This document shows, piece by piece, positions 17,263 to 26,995 of a stretch of DNA of 64,000 nt (its first letter is position 1; each line of letters opens with the position of its first letter). The stretch lies in NCBI GenBank assembly GCA_040766585.1, contig JAXGQE010000012.1, positions 26,793 to 90,792 of the forward strand, written 5' to 3'. The stretch comes from JAXGQE01 sp040766585 (GTDB taxonomy: Bacteria; Bacillota; SLNR01). The notes under the pieces were generated by a model, which was given only the letters and a program-made list of their open reading frames with translations, was not told where the DNA came from and searched no databases. The translations under genes were made by a program, and so were the position numbers.

Positions 17263-19111
17263 AGGGATCTCTCCTTCGTGTACCCAGCAGTTCATTTTCC
17301 TGTTCTTCCAGATACTGCTGCGTATAAAGCGACCAGTACCTCTGCCGAAGCTTCAGCAGCGTGGCATGGGTTCCATCTTCCACAATGGTGCCCTTTTCCA
17401 TCACCAGAATCCGATCGCAGCCTCGAATTGTGGACAAACGGTGGGCAATAATGAGGCTGGTTCGACCATGAATGACTTTGGCCAGGGCTTGCTGAATCAT
17501 GTTCTCCGATACCGTATCCAGGTTGCTGGTGGCTTCATCCAGAATGAGCACCGCCGGATCTGAAATCACTGCCCGGACAAAGGCCACCATTTGCTTCTGT
17601 CCCATGGAAAGCATGGATCCCCCTTCTCCCACTTCCGTATCGTATCCATTGGGGAAATGTTCAATGGCATCGTGAAGACCGATTTTGCGGGCGGCCTCTT
17701 CGATGTCCGAGTCCGAAGCCTCCAGCCGTCCATACCGGATGTTTTCCCGGATGGTCCCCCGAAACAGGTGCGGTGTCTGCTGCACATAGACTACCCGACC
17801 ATGCAGCCAGGCCATGGACCGCTGCCGGATGTCTTTCCCGTCCAGAAGCACTCTTCCGGACTGAGGCTCGTAAAAACGACAAATCAGACTGGCCAGGGTG
17901 CTTTTCCCGGAACCGGTGGAACCCACCAGAGCCACCGATGTCCCGGCTGCAACAGCCAGGTCCAGATCTTGAAATACCGGTTCTTCTTTCTTGTAGTAAA
18001 AACTGACCTTTTCCAGGGCGATGTCCCCCCGAAGCGCTTCAAAAGCCTGTCGGTTGGGCTGCAGCAAAGTTCCGAATTCTCGTACCACATCTGGACTGTC
18101 GCTGACTTCCGGCTGCGTATCCAATAGATCCAGAATCCTCTCGGCAGAAGCCTGGGCAGACTGCATCTCAGCCAGGATCCGGGCCATCTCGCGAATGGGC
18201 TCGAAAAACTGAACGGAATAGTTGATGAATAGAACCAGCGTCCCGTAGGTTATGACTCCGTTCAGCACTTGCTGACCACCAACGGTCAATGCCAGTACGG
18301 TGCCCACTGCCCCGATATTGATGACCACCGGTTGGAAAAGAGCGCTGTACCAGGCCGATCGAATGCTTCGCTGCCTCATCTGCCCCGTCAGCTGGGTAAA
18401 ATCATCCATGACCTTGTCTTCCACCGCCAGGGTTTTGGTGGTTTTGGCTCCCAGAATGCCTTCATTGATAGCTCCGGTAATCCGTCCGTTCAACTGACGG
18501 ACCAGCCTCTGCATTTCCACAATTTTTTTTTGGAAAAACCAGCTGGCCAGGGCCAAAACAGGGACAACAGTCAGTGTAATGGCCGCCAATCGGGCATTGA
18601 CGAAGAACATCACCGCAACGACTCCGATCATCATGGTAAACCCCCACACCATATCCACCAGTCCCCAGGAAATAAATTCACCCAGTTTCACTGTATCGGA
18701 TGTCAGGCGGGCCACGATCCGCCCGGCCGGCTGCCGGTCAAAGTATCCCTTGGACAGTTCCTGCAGTTTTTCAAAGCCTGCCTGGCGGATATCGCAGGAA
18801 ATCCCTGCTTCCAGCAGACCGGCAATGCGGATAAACTGATACACTGTCAACCCCATACCCGCTGTCAGCGCCAGATATAGCAGCACGAAAGAGCCCAGAT
18901 GTTCGGTGCTGCCGGGCACAATGTACCGGTCGATGATGAATTTAGCCAGATAGGTCATCGCCACATCGTGGGCCCCCAGAAAAACCAGACAGAAGCCAGC
19001 CAGCATCATCTCGCGTCTGTACGGACGCAAAAAAGGCAGGATCCTCCACCAGATGCGGCGGTCCAGTTTTTGAACAGTTTCATTCTGTTCATCCACAAGA
19101 ATGGAATCCAT
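17255..19111 (-). CDS. ABC exporter half, catalytic Walker B partner
   Basis: 618-residue exporter half with six transmembrane helices followed by an ATPase domain. Walker A is G-S-T-G-S-G-K-S-T, and Walker B is V-L-I-L-D-E-A-T-S-N-L-D with the catalytic Glu. Its signature is changed to L-S-M-G-Q-K-Q instead of L-S-G-G-Q. Together with the Asp in the partner's Walker B, this is the BmrCD/TM287-288 pattern with one degenerate and one active ATP site. It overlaps the preceding gene by 23 bases and the polymerase gene by 8. Drug, lipid or peptide export is likely. Confidence 0.93.
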   Translation of the reverse strand: MDSILVDEQNETVQKLDRRIWWRILPFLRPYRREMMLAGFCLVFLGAHDVAMTYLAKFIIDRYIVPGSTEHLGSFVLLYLALTAGMGLTVYQFIRIAGLLEAGISCDIRQAGFEKLQELSKGYFDRQPAGRIVARLTSDTVKLGEFISWGLVDMVWGFTMMIGVVAVMFFVNARLAAITLTVVPVLALASWFFQKKIVEMQRLVRQLNGRITGAINEGILGAKTTKTLAVEDKVMDDFTQLTGQMRQRSIRSAWYSALFQPVVINIGAVGTVLALTVGGQQVLNGVITYGTLVLFINYSVQFFEPIREMARILAEMQSAQASAERILDLLDTQPEVSDSPDVVREFGTLLQPNRQAFEALRGDIALEKVSFYYKKEEPVFQDLDLAVAAGTSVALVGSTGSGKSTLASLICRFYEPQSGRVLLDGKDIRQRSMAWLHGRVVYVQQTPHLFRGTIRENIRYGRLEASDSDIEEAARKIGLHDAIEHFPNGYDTEVGEGGSMLSMGQKQMVAFVRAVISDPAVLILDEATSNLDTVSENMIQQALAKVIHGRTSLIIAHRLSTIRGCDRILVMEKGTIVEDGTHATLLKLRQRYWSLYTQQYLEEQENELLGTRRRDPYD

Positions 19112-20894
19112 GATCCTCGCCTCCCTCCATCGAATCGAGAACCGGCTGGTTTTGCATATCCCAAATCTTTTGATAGAGGTTTTCCCTTTGAATCAGTTCC
19201 CCATGGGTCCCCTGATCCACGACCTGCCCATCCTCCATAATCAGAATCCGATCCGCAGCCATCAAGGTGGTCATACGGTGGGAGATTAGGAAAATGGTGG
19301 ATCGAGAGCGGTTTTCCAACAGAGCACTGCGAATTTTTCGATCCGTTTCTGTGTCCACTGCGCTGAGGGAGTCGTCAAAGACCATCACGGGAACCGGATC
19401 AAACAAAGTTCGGGCTATGGCGACACGCTGACGCTGCCCGCCAGACAGGGTGATCCCGCGTTCTCCCACCTGGGTGTCATAGGATTCATCGAACCGTTCA
19501 ATATGCTGATGGATGGATGCCATGGACGCGGCCTGGATGATTTTACTTCGGGAAGGGGCTCCCCGAATGGCAATGTTTTCACCGATGCTTTTGGAATACA
19601 AAAACGTTTCCTGCAGCACCAACCCCACATTCTGCCTCAGGTGCCTCTTGTCGATGGTGCGTATGTCCTGCCCGTCCATAAATATGCAGCCCCGGTCCGG
19701 CTCGTACAGACGCGTCAAAAGATACATCAATGTGGACTTACCGGAACCGGTTGGCCCCAGAATCCCCACTGTTTCTCCGGACCGGATGTGAAATGACAGT
19801 CCTTTCAGCACCGGGTGATTCGCCCGGTCATCCGGGTAGGTGAACCAGACATCCTGAAATTCGATCTCCCCGAAGATTTCCGGGGTCAGGTCCCCCGGGT
19901 CCGATTGATCCTCTTCGGCAGCCAGGATCTCGTCAATTCGATCGACAGCGACTACGGACTTGCCAAATTCGCTGAGGATACGGCCAAGCTGGCGAATGGG
20001 ATAGAGAATCATATTTTCGTAGGCAATGAATGCCACGACTGTACCCAGTGTGATTCTACCAACCACGGCCCAAATGGTGCCGAAGTACAAAACCAGCCCG
20101 ATCTGCAGATAACAGCCCAGGTCCGATAAGGACCAGAAGCTGCCGAAGTTTCGAACCAGTTCCGTCACCTTTTGTCTATATCGTTCATTATGGTTGAGAA
20201 AACGATGGTATTCAAAAATCTCCCGTCCAAATGCCTTGACCACAGTGACCCCGCTGAGATACTCCTGCATAAATGATGTCAAGTCTGCATCCGCCTCGTC
20301 CATCTCCCGGAATTTGAGTTTGATTCGATTGAAAAAAAAGGCCGAAAACAATCCAATCAGGGGCAGCAAAATGAGCGCCACCTGTGTCAGGGGCGGACTC
20401 AGTGAAACCATCAGCCCGGTAATGATGGCGATCATAAAAACAATGGAGGCGATTTCTACAAACTGAACGGCCAAAAATCGCCGGACGGTTTCAACATCCG
20501 CAGTGGCCCTCTGGATGATATCCCCCGAATCAAACTGGGAGAAGAAAGCATATTTGGCGTTCAACACATGCCCCAGGAGCCGGTCTTTCAGATTTCTGGC
20601 TACCGTTTCAGCTGCAAACGCTGCCGTGTAGCTTTTCAGGAACAAAAAGACGGCTCTCAGGAGTGCTGCAGCAAGCAAAAGCCCTCCGATGCCCCACAGG
20701 GTTCCTCCGGAGAGATTCCTGATGATGGAGCCGGTATCCACCGGAAGATCTCCCACAATGTAGTCGATGGCATACCGGATTAATAGCGGAATGAGCAGAG
20801 CAAATCCATTGGTCAGAAAAGCCGCCGCCATCGATACAATATAAAGGTGGATGGTGCCGTGCATATATGCTAACAGTTTTCTTGTACCGTCCAT
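19089..20894 (-). CDS. ABC exporter half, degenerate Walker B partner
   Basis: 601-residue exporter half with an N-terminal transmembrane domain. Walker A is G-P-T-G-S-G-K-S-T, the signature is canonical L-S-G-G-Q-R-Q-R, and Walker B is V-M-V-F-D-D-S-L-S-A-V-D: Asp replaces the catalytic Glu. The canonical signature here should complete the active site of the partner encoded at 17255. ATG at 20894 follows GGAGGAACCTCT. First gene of the operon. Confidence 0.93.
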   Translation of the reverse strand: MDGTRKLLAYMHGTIHLYIVSMAAAFLTNGFALLIPLLIRYAIDYIVGDLPVDTGSIIRNLSGGTLWGIGGLLLAAALLRAVFLFLKSYTAAFAAETVARNLKDRLLGHVLNAKYAFFSQFDSGDIIQRATADVETVRRFLAVQFVEIASIVFMIAIITGLMVSLSPPLTQVALILLPLIGLFSAFFFNRIKLKFREMDEADADLTSFMQEYLSGVTVVKAFGREIFEYHRFLNHNERYRQKVTELVRNFGSFWSLSDLGCYLQIGLVLYFGTIWAVVGRITLGTVVAFIAYENMILYPIRQLGRILSEFGKSVVAVDRIDEILAAEEDQSDPGDLTPEIFGEIEFQDVWFTYPDDRANHPVLKGLSFHIRSGETVGILGPTGSGKSTLMYLLTRLYEPDRGCIFMDGQDIRTIDKRHLRQNVGLVLQETFLYSKSIGENIAIRGAPSRSKIIQAASMASIHQHIERFDESYDTQVGERGITLSGGQRQRVAIARTLFDPVPVMVFDDSLSAVDTETDRKIRSALLENRSRSTIFLISHRMTTLMAADRILIMEDGQVVDQGTHGELIQRENLYQKIWDMQNQPVLDSMEGGEDHGFHSCG

Positions 20895-20930
20895 AGAGGT
20901 TCCTCCATCGGTATTCTTTAGTTTCTCTTG

Positions 20931-20936
20931 ATTATA
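20931..20936 (-). promoter_or_regulatory. -10 element of the ABC exporter operon
   Basis: Minus-strand TATAAT preceded directly by CTG, 37 bases upstream of the start at 20894. No good -35 is seen at 17 bases, so the assignment rests on the -10. Confidence 0.4.
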
Positions 20937-21077
20937 CAGCCGAATTGTAATATCCTTTATTTATGGAATATCGTCCCATGTCTTTTTTCACATGTGATTT
21001 CCCTTCTGAAAGTACGATCTCATTTAATGGGGGAAAGGTATTCCATGGACTGTAACGCTCAAGCGGAGGAAAATCCA

Positions 21078-21875
21078 ATGGATCAATTAACTGTTATAAA
21101 AAGAGCCGGTTCCATGTTGTTCATTCTGATAATCGCATTTTGTCTGTGCGGATGCTCCCTGGCGTTTCTTAGCCCGGCGGAAGAGCCGGAACCCTATACC
21201 GGGCCCGAGTACACGGCTTTTGATCCTCATTTTCCTTTTGAACACGAAGAGGAAATGATGAACCGGCTGATTGAACTGCGCAACACATCCAAAGATGCGG
21301 CCGGATGGATCCGGATCCAGGATACCGGCATTGATTTCCCGGTTGTCCAGGGAGACGACAATGCCTATTACCTGAAGCACGATCATTTGGGTCAGTACAC
21401 CCGTTACGGTGCCATATTCATGGACTACCGCAACAATCCACAAAGCGGGGTCGAGAAAAATACCATTCTGTACGGTCACAATATGAAGAACGACCGAATG
21501 TTTGGATCCCTTATGCCATTCAAAGATGCAGAATTTGCTCTAAACCATCCCTATATCGAACTGGTTACCGACAAAGGGTACAGCGTCTGGAAACTGTTTT
21601 CCGCCCATGTAACCAGCCGGGATTTTTACTACATTGACGTAAACTTTAACACAGACCAATCATTCATGGAATTTTTGAACGCCCTGCAGGATCGGTCTCT
21701 CCATGATTTTGGCGTTGAGCTGACCGCACAAGACCGCATCCTCACTTTATCTACCTGCAGTTACGAATTTAAGGATGCCTTCTTTGCCATGCATGCCGTA
21801 CTGGTCTATGAATACGACTTTGCAGAAATGGGCGCTGATGATTCTGTACCCGGAGGAGATGCCCTTGATTCATGA
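21078..21875 (+). CDS. Class B sortase-like lipoprotein lacking the catalytic Arg
   Basis: 265 residues from ATG 21078 (GGAGG eight bases upstream). The hydrophobic N-terminal segment ends in a lipobox-like L-C-G-C (Cys26), unusual for a sortase. The catalytic domain has G-W-I-R-I-x-x-T-x-I-D-F-P-V-V-Q, N-T-I-L-Y-G-H-N-M (His134) and L-T-L-S-T-C-S-Y-E-F (Cys227). The Arg expected about eight residues after the Cys in class B enzymes is Phe (K-D-A-F-F-A-M-H-A). No LPxTG- or NPQTN-type substrate gene is adjacent. It may be active with another residue, or a non-catalytic relative. Confidence 0.8.
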   Translation: MDQLTVIKRAGSMLFILIIAFCLCGCSLAFLSPAEEPEPYTGPEYTAFDPHFPFEHEEEMMNRLIELRNTSKDAAGWIRIQDTGIDFPVVQGDDNAYYLKHDHLGQYTRYGAIFMDYRNNPQSGVEKNTILYGHNMKNDRMFGSLMPFKDAEFALNHPYIELVTDKGYSVWKLFSAHVTSRDFYYIDVNFNTDQSFMEFLNALQDRSLHDFGVELTAQDRILTLSTCSYEFKDAFFAMHAVLVYEYDFAEMGADDSVPGGDALDS

Positions 21876-22086
21876 TCTTTCCAAAATCCTGATGGGTATC
21901 GGAGTCGGACTTTTCTTGCTGGGGATACTCCTCTATGCAGGCAGCGGTTGGGGCTTGGGTCGGCTTCCCGGTGACTTTGTGTTCCGGAATCGCCATGTCA
22001 CTTTCTATTTCCCATTGGCCACATCCCTAGTCATCAGCCTGCTTCTCACATTGGTCCTCTACATCCTGAATCTTTTGAAGCGCTAA
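21865..22086 (+). CDS. DUF2905 family membrane protein
   Basis: 73-residue protein with two hydrophobic helices and the family core G-L-G-R-L-P-G-D-F-V-F-R-N between them, then F-Y-F-P-L-A-T-S. TTG at 21865 has GGAGG eight bases upstream and overlaps the sortase end by 11 bases; ATG at 21859 is less well spaced. Function unknown; it is widespread in Bacillota. Confidence 0.85.
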   Translation: MIHDLSKILMGIGVGLFLLGILLYAGSGWGLGRLPGDFVFRNRHVTFYFPLATSLVISLLLTLVLYILNLLKR

Positions 22087-22100
22087 TATGAAAATATATA

Positions 22101-22134
22101 AAACCCAGATCCTTTCAGGAACTGGGTTTTTCAT
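22101..22134. terminator. Bidirectional terminator
   Basis: Stem AAACCCAG-A-TCCT / AGGA-A-CTGGGTTT with T-rich flanks on both sides. It serves the DUF2905 gene (+) and the MFS gene (-). Confidence 0.8.
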
Positions 22135-22151
22135 TCATCTTTGGACCGCTT

Positions 22152-23402
22152 TTACGATTTGTTCTGAGCCGGGTACACCGGGGCCGGAGAAATGAATGAG
22201 AATATGCTGGCAGTCAGGGGGAGGAACAGGGATACAAACAATATCTGGCTGTACCCGGAGAGAAGATCGTAGGCGGCACCAAAGGGCAGGGGGCCGAAGG
22301 CAGACCCTAAAACCATCACCGCCATGGTAATCCCCCGGATCTTGCCCAGATGGACCCGGCCGTAGTAGTTGGACCACAGAACATTGGTGCTGATCCCGTC
22401 AAACGCCACAAAAAGTCCATGACACAGGGCATAGACCATCAAAGCTGTTTCGCTTCTGGCCACAACCAGCAAGACCATGGCAAACGCAAGGAGAAGATAA
22501 TTCAATCCCTTGAACCAATGGACTTTGATCCTCTCCAGAAGAAAACCCGCCACAAATACCAGAGGTATTTGTGTCATGGCCGTGATACTAAGCAGAAGGG
22601 CTGCAAAAGCCGACCCGAAACCTTTTTCTCCCACAATGGATACCATATGAAAGGTAATGCCGGTGTTCACCAGGGAAGGCACCACCATGCAAAACAGCAT
22701 CAGCCAGAAGGCCCGGGTGGTGCGTGCTTCCTCCAGGGTCCAAGAGCGTTCCATGAGATCTTCGCCATCTTCATCCGGATCTTTCTGCAGAGGCTTCCCG
22801 TCGGGCTGCAATCCCATATCTTCAGGTCGATTTCGCACAAAAAACAGCGCCAGTGGCAGCATTACAAGCAGCAAAGCAGCAGCCCAGAACAACCAGGCCC
22901 AGCGTACCCCGAAATGGACCACCAGGAAATTGTTCAAAGGCGGCATGACGGCAAACCCTAAAACACCTCCCATGGCCGTGAAGCTGAGGGCTCTTCCTCT
23001 TCTTTTGATAAACCACTGAGGGATCAGCACCGCCGGGATGAGGGACATGGATCCCTGACCAAACAGACGGATCAGCATAAAGCCAATAAAGATCATCCAT
23101 GGAGCCGACACGGTGCTCATCCAGAGACAGGAAATGGAAAACAATATGCATACCGCCATGAGTGATTTCCGATGACCCCGGCTGTCAATCATTCTGCCAA
23201 CAAACGGCATGGTCAATCCGGATATCAATGTTGCTGCTGAGTAAAAGCTGGAAACGGCAGTACGGCTCCATCCGTACCGAATAATATATTGATCAATAAA
23301 AACAGATACGGAGTAGGTCTGCCCTGGGCCGGAGAAAAAAAGGGTCAGTGCGCCCAAGACAACAATCACCCAGCCGTAAAAGAAAGAACGATGTGATTTC
23401 AT
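22152..23402 (-). CDS. MFS transporter, monocarboxylate/OxlT-like
   Basis: 416-residue carrier with 12 predicted helices. Y-G-W-V-I-V-V near the N terminus and F-V-G-R-M-I-D-S-R-G-H-R-K-S between helices 2 and 3 are MFS hallmarks; the opening resembles the oxalate/formate and monocarboxylate group. A charged central loop (KDPDEDGEDLMERSWTLEEART) divides the halves. ATG at 23402 follows AAGGAGACGAAAA. The substrate is unknown. Confidence 0.85.
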   Translation of the reverse strand: MKSHRSFFYGWVIVVLGALTLFFSGPGQTYSVSVFIDQYIIRYGWSRTAVSSFYSAATLISGLTMPFVGRMIDSRGHRKSLMAVCILFSISCLWMSTVSAPWMIFIGFMLIRLFGQGSMSLIPAVLIPQWFIKRRGRALSFTAMGGVLGFAVMPPLNNFLVVHFGVRWAWLFWAAALLLVMLPLALFFVRNRPEDMGLQPDGKPLQKDPDEDGEDLMERSWTLEEARTTRAFWLMLFCMVVPSLVNTGITFHMVSIVGEKGFGSAFAALLLSITAMTQIPLVFVAGFLLERIKVHWFKGLNYLLLAFAMVLLVVARSETALMVYALCHGLFVAFDGISTNVLWSNYYGRVHLGKIRGITMAVMVLGSAFGPLPFGAAYDLLSGYSQILFVSLFLPLTASIFSFISPAPVYPAQNKS

Positions 23403-23471
23403 TTTTCGTCTCCTTGCATCATCAGAGAGTGATTCAACCCATTGCAAGTCAATCAAAAAAGCCATGCTTTT

Positions 23472-24461
23472 TTAGAAAACAGACGATCTCCCTCTACTCG
23501 CTGCAGAAAAAAGCGTGGGAGGGGGGCGGATTCCCTCCTCCATGGTTTTCGCCACCAGGGAAGCCGTGAAGGCGATGGTGCCCAATTTCCCTCCGAACAG
23601 AAAAAAGACCGGTTCTGTCAGAAGAAACAGCAGTCCGCAGAGAGATCCGGCCATCAAAATCGTCTGTGGTCTTCGAATGCGCTGGGTGCTGCACATTCCG
23701 GAAAAGGATGCGGAAAAGATGGCTGCCGCCAGGAGTCCCGGATGCAAAAGAGGAAACAAACCGGTCATCAGAGCACCGGCTAGTCCCACCCATCCGGAGC
23801 TAGCCACCGCATGGAGCCTTTTTGAATAATGAAGCCACTGAGTGAGAAACGCTGCTCCGGCACAGGCCAGCAGCAATCCCACATCTTGATCCAAGTTAAG
23901 AACCACAACCGCTTCCAGATTGAGATAGCGAACGTCCAGAAAACAGATCGCTGTAACCGCAACCCCGAAAAAGGCAGTTACCCCCAATTTCCCGCCCATA
24001 CCGTGGAAACCTTTCCGGGCCAGGGTGAATACAACCCCCGCAATCAGAGCTGCTGCCAGCAGTTCCGGATAAGACAATATCCATGCCCCGGTCATTCCGA
24101 TAAAGGAACCGCAGTACAGTGAGAACGCATACCCGGATATCCAGGTTCCTGCCGCGATCCCCACCAGTGCAGACGCCATCACCGGAGACAGAGACCCTTC
24201 CCGGACCAGCATCGCTGCAGCCAAAGCACCGCACACGACGGAAACTACTTCTTTGGGATGAAAAACCAGCGGCGGCATCTTTTGGACTGCGGACGCTGAC
24301 TGAATGAACCGACTGGCCTGGTAAATCACCGCAGCTCCGCAGACAGCCAGGACCAGAGCAGAGCCCATGCTCCCCTGTGTCCAGTGGGCATGGATGCCGG
24401 TTGCGATGAACGTGACAATAACCAGCGCGAAAAACAGAGTAGAGATGGCTGCAATAATCAT
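23472..24461 (-). CDS. Polytopic membrane protein, unknown
   Basis: 329 residues, Gly/Ala-rich, about ten hydrophobic segments. No nucleotide-binding or metal motif was seen; the charged and helix-breaking residues sit in short loops (SSGWVG, GGKLG). ATG at 24461 follows AGGAGAAGAAAG. It precedes the MFS gene by 70 bases on the same strand and may be co-transcribed. Not recognised as a named family. Confidence 0.65.
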   Translation of the reverse strand: MIIAAISTLFFALVIVTFIATGIHAHWTQGSMGSALVLAVCGAAVIYQASRFIQSASAVQKMPPLVFHPKEVVSVVCGALAAAMLVREGSLSPVMASALVGIAAGTWISGYAFSLYCGSFIGMTGAWILSYPELLAAALIAGVVFTLARKGFHGMGGKLGVTAFFGVAVTAICFLDVRYLNLEAVVVLNLDQDVGLLLACAGAAFLTQWLHYSKRLHAVASSGWVGLAGALMTGLFPLLHPGLLAAAIFSASFSGMCSTQRIRRPQTILMAGSLCGLLFLLTEPVFFLFGGKLGTIAFTASLVAKTMEEGIRPPPTLFSAASRGRSSVF

Positions 24462-24640
24462 CTTTCTTCTCCTGTCTGTGCTTTTGTATGGTTTCACTGC
24501 CCATCCCAGGCCTTTCGTTACCTGGAAGGCCTATCTTTTCAGCAGTGGGTGATTCTGTTTGGGATCAAACACTGTCAGACATGGAGAGTCGGCCAAAAGT
24601 TCTTATCCTTTCACGGATAAAGGTTCTACCGCTGATTGGA

Positions 24641-25702
24641 TCATCGATCCTTAATCGGGTGAATGGCTTCGTATTCGCGAAAATAGTTTCGGCTTTGTTC
24701 TTTTTCACGATCCTGGGGCAGGCAGGCTCCCACCATCTGGCATGGGTAGATCAGTTCCAGTCCCAGGGTCCATGGATCCCCGGTTGTACACAGGACAAGA
24801 TCCTTTATTCTCGCCTGATCCCCGGATGGATAAATGCGATACACAAAAGGAGATACGCTGGCATGGAGATCGGCCAAAGCTTCCATGCGCATCCCATCGA
24901 AATCATCCGGGACAAAGTACATGCCTCCCAGATGATAGTGGGTCTGCAGCAAAGGGCCGTGCAGATACTCTTCAAATTCATACCCAGTCGCCGGTTTTTT
25001 TACGGTTTCAAGAATCTTCAAAGCCCCTTCCCGGGCTACTGCCGCCGCTGTATCCTTTCCCACCACCACGTAATTCTGGATGTGAATCAGATCGTTCCGG
25101 TTTCTCTCATACCACGCCTGAGCCCTCTTCAAATTTTCTTCGGTCCGCTGCACCGAAAGGGCCAAATGGTCCATTGCTGCACAATATGCCTCATCCGACA
25201 AATATCCGGATCGGTGCCCGGCATGCAGGGCCATGAGAAGCAGGTACAAAATGGTCCCGGTATAGCCGATGGTTTTGGGGCCGGCTGTTTCTTTACCGAT
25301 TCCCAGATTCAGCTGCAGATCGGTTCGTTCATGCAGGGGACTGGATTCTTCTCCCGTAAGACCGATTCGATGGTATCCATCCAGCCTTTCGGCTGCGGCC
25401 AGCATGTTGGTTGAAGCCCCGCTTTGAGAAACCAACAGTACGGTCGGCCGGCTACCTCGAATCCGGGGAAGACTGGTGGGGGTGGCTGTGCGGATTTCCA
25501 CACCCAGGAACTGCTCCATGGCATCCGAAGTGCTTTGGATGGCATGCTGAGAAGTACCGCTGCCGATCAGATAGAGCCGGTCCGGTCTGCTTTGGCACCA
25601 GTACCGGCTGAAATCCTCCGTTCTTTCTATGCTCTGCTCGTACATTTGAGCCAGCAGCTTCGGCTGCCCCATCATATATTCCCGCATACCCTTGTTATCC
25701 AT
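24641..25702 (-). CDS. SIS-domain sugar-phosphate isomerase/deglycase-like protein
   Basis: 353 residues with two SIS domains, as in the isomerase half of GlmS and in FrlB/AgaS enzymes. Domain 1 has L-Y-L-I-G-S-G-T-S (about 44-52) and V-S-Q-S-G-A-S-T-N (91-99). Domain 2 has V-V-G-K-D-T-A-A-A-V-A-R-E-G-A-L-K-I-L-E, the GlmS-like phosphosugar loop, then E-E-Y-L-H-G-P. No glutaminase domain is present, so a deglycase or aldose-ketose isomerase on an amino- or fructosyl-amine phosphate is likely. Confidence 0.85.
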   Translation of the reverse strand: MDNKGMREYMMGQPKLLAQMYEQSIERTEDFSRYWCQSRPDRLYLIGSGTSQHAIQSTSDAMEQFLGVEIRTATPTSLPRIRGSRPTVLLVSQSGASTNMLAAAERLDGYHRIGLTGEESSPLHERTDLQLNLGIGKETAGPKTIGYTGTILYLLLMALHAGHRSGYLSDEAYCAAMDHLALSVQRTEENLKRAQAWYERNRNDLIHIQNYVVVGKDTAAAVAREGALKILETVKKPATGYEFEEYLHGPLLQTHYHLGGMYFVPDDFDGMRMEALADLHASVSPFVYRIYPSGDQARIKDLVLCTTGDPWTLGLELIYPCQMVGACLPQDREKEQSRNYFREYEAIHPIKDR

Positions 25703-25878
25703 GATCAGCCCTCACAGTTCTTACTGAATCCGGATTCATCGCTGCCAATGTACCTATTGGCCAATTGAATCCAATTTCCTCCATGAATGTCAAAGCCGTC
25801 TTACTCTGTTTCCTTTGAGCGCTTGCAGAGAATGCCATTTCATGATAAATTCTAGATACCGGATTATTCCATAAGGGA

Positions 25879-26982
25879 GTGTTCATTCTGTTTAGAAGCA
25901 GAGCTTTTCAGGGAACCGTCTGGCTGCTCATCATCTTTCTGCTTATCTGGGTAGGGCAGCATATCAGCTACATATTCCGACCCATTGTCGTACTGATCAC
26001 CACCATTTTCCTGCCGGTGCTTATTTCCGGTCTCCTTTATTATCTGATCAATCCGGTGGTTGATTTCATCAGCAGAGGGAAAATTCCTCGGACTGCAGCC
26101 ATTTTGGGCATATATTTAATCCTTTTCGGACTGTTGTCTTTAATCATCCTTATTGCTGGACCCATTCTAACTACCCAGCTGAATGATTTAATTGATAACG
26201 CCCCTTCTTTATTATCCCGTCTCTATGAACGGTTTTTGGAGATTCAGGAGACAGGCTTTCTTTCCCGGTTTGAAGTATACGATCCGTTTGCAGACTGGCA
26301 AAATATCGATTACGTAGAATTGATCGACAATCTCATTCAGATGATCGTAGGGAATATTTCCAATGTGGCAGGATTCATCGGCAGTTTTGCGGTGGTTGTC
26401 TTAACAACTCCTTTTGTCCTTTTCTATATGCTCAAAGAAGGAAGGCGTTTCCCTGAAAGCGTATCCTCCCAACTGCCCGAATCCATCCGCCAGGACAGCA
26501 TACATCTTCTGCAGGATATTAATTCAACACTGCGTGGCTTTGTCCAGGGTCAGCTCTTTGTCAGTTTGTTTGTAACCCTTTTCGTATATATTGGATATCG
26601 CATTGTGGGGCTTGAATATGCACTGCTCTTGGCCCTGATATCCGGCTTCACCAATTTTATCCCCTACTTTGGTCCGATTTTGGGAACACTGCCCGGCCTC
26701 ATCGTCGGGCTCATTCAGTCACCCTGGATCGGGCTGAAGGTATTGATTATCATCCTGGTTGTCCAGCAACTGGAAGGGCAGATTGTCTCACCTCTGGTGC
26801 TGGGCAGGAAACTGTCCATGCATCCGGTGGTAATCATTTTCGTTCTTCTGACCGCAGGAAGCTTACTGGGTGTGATTGGTCTGGTCATTGGTATCCCGCT
26901 GTTTGCTGTCATCCGAGTTGTTGTCATTCATAGTGTGGCGTTTATCCGAAAGAACAGCGCGTATCTGGGGGCTAATCCATAA
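25879..26982 (+). CDS. AI-2E family transporter (TqsA/YdiK type)
   Basis: 367-residue membrane protein with about eight helices: an N-terminal pair, a soluble insert around 90-160 and a C-terminal bundle. The family signature is F-T-N-F-I-P-Y-F-G-P-I-L-G-T-L-P, followed by Q-Q-L-E-G-Q-I-V-S-P-L-V-L-G. Members export small molecules or ions; autoinducer-2 export is not assured. GTG at 25879 lacks a spaced ribosome site; a CTG at 25888 is better spaced from AAGGGAG, so the real N terminus may start there. Confidence 0.88.
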   Translation: MFILFRSRAFQGTVWLLIIFLLIWVGQHISYIFRPIVVLITTIFLPVLISGLLYYLINPVVDFISRGKIPRTAAILGIYLILFGLLSLIILIAGPILTTQLNDLIDNAPSLLSRLYERFLEIQETGFLSRFEVYDPFADWQNIDYVELIDNLIQMIVGNISNVAGFIGSFAVVVLTTPFVLFYMLKEGRRFPESVSSQLPESIRQDSIHLLQDINSTLRGFVQGQLFVSLFVTLFVYIGYRIVGLEYALLLALISGFTNFIPYFGPILGTLPGLIVGLIQSPWIGLKVLIIILVVQQLEGQIVSPLVLGRKLSMHPVVIIFVLLTAGSLLGVIGLVIGIPLFAVIRVVVIHSVAFIRKNSAYLGANP

Positions 26983-26995
26983 CAGGCAGATCAAC

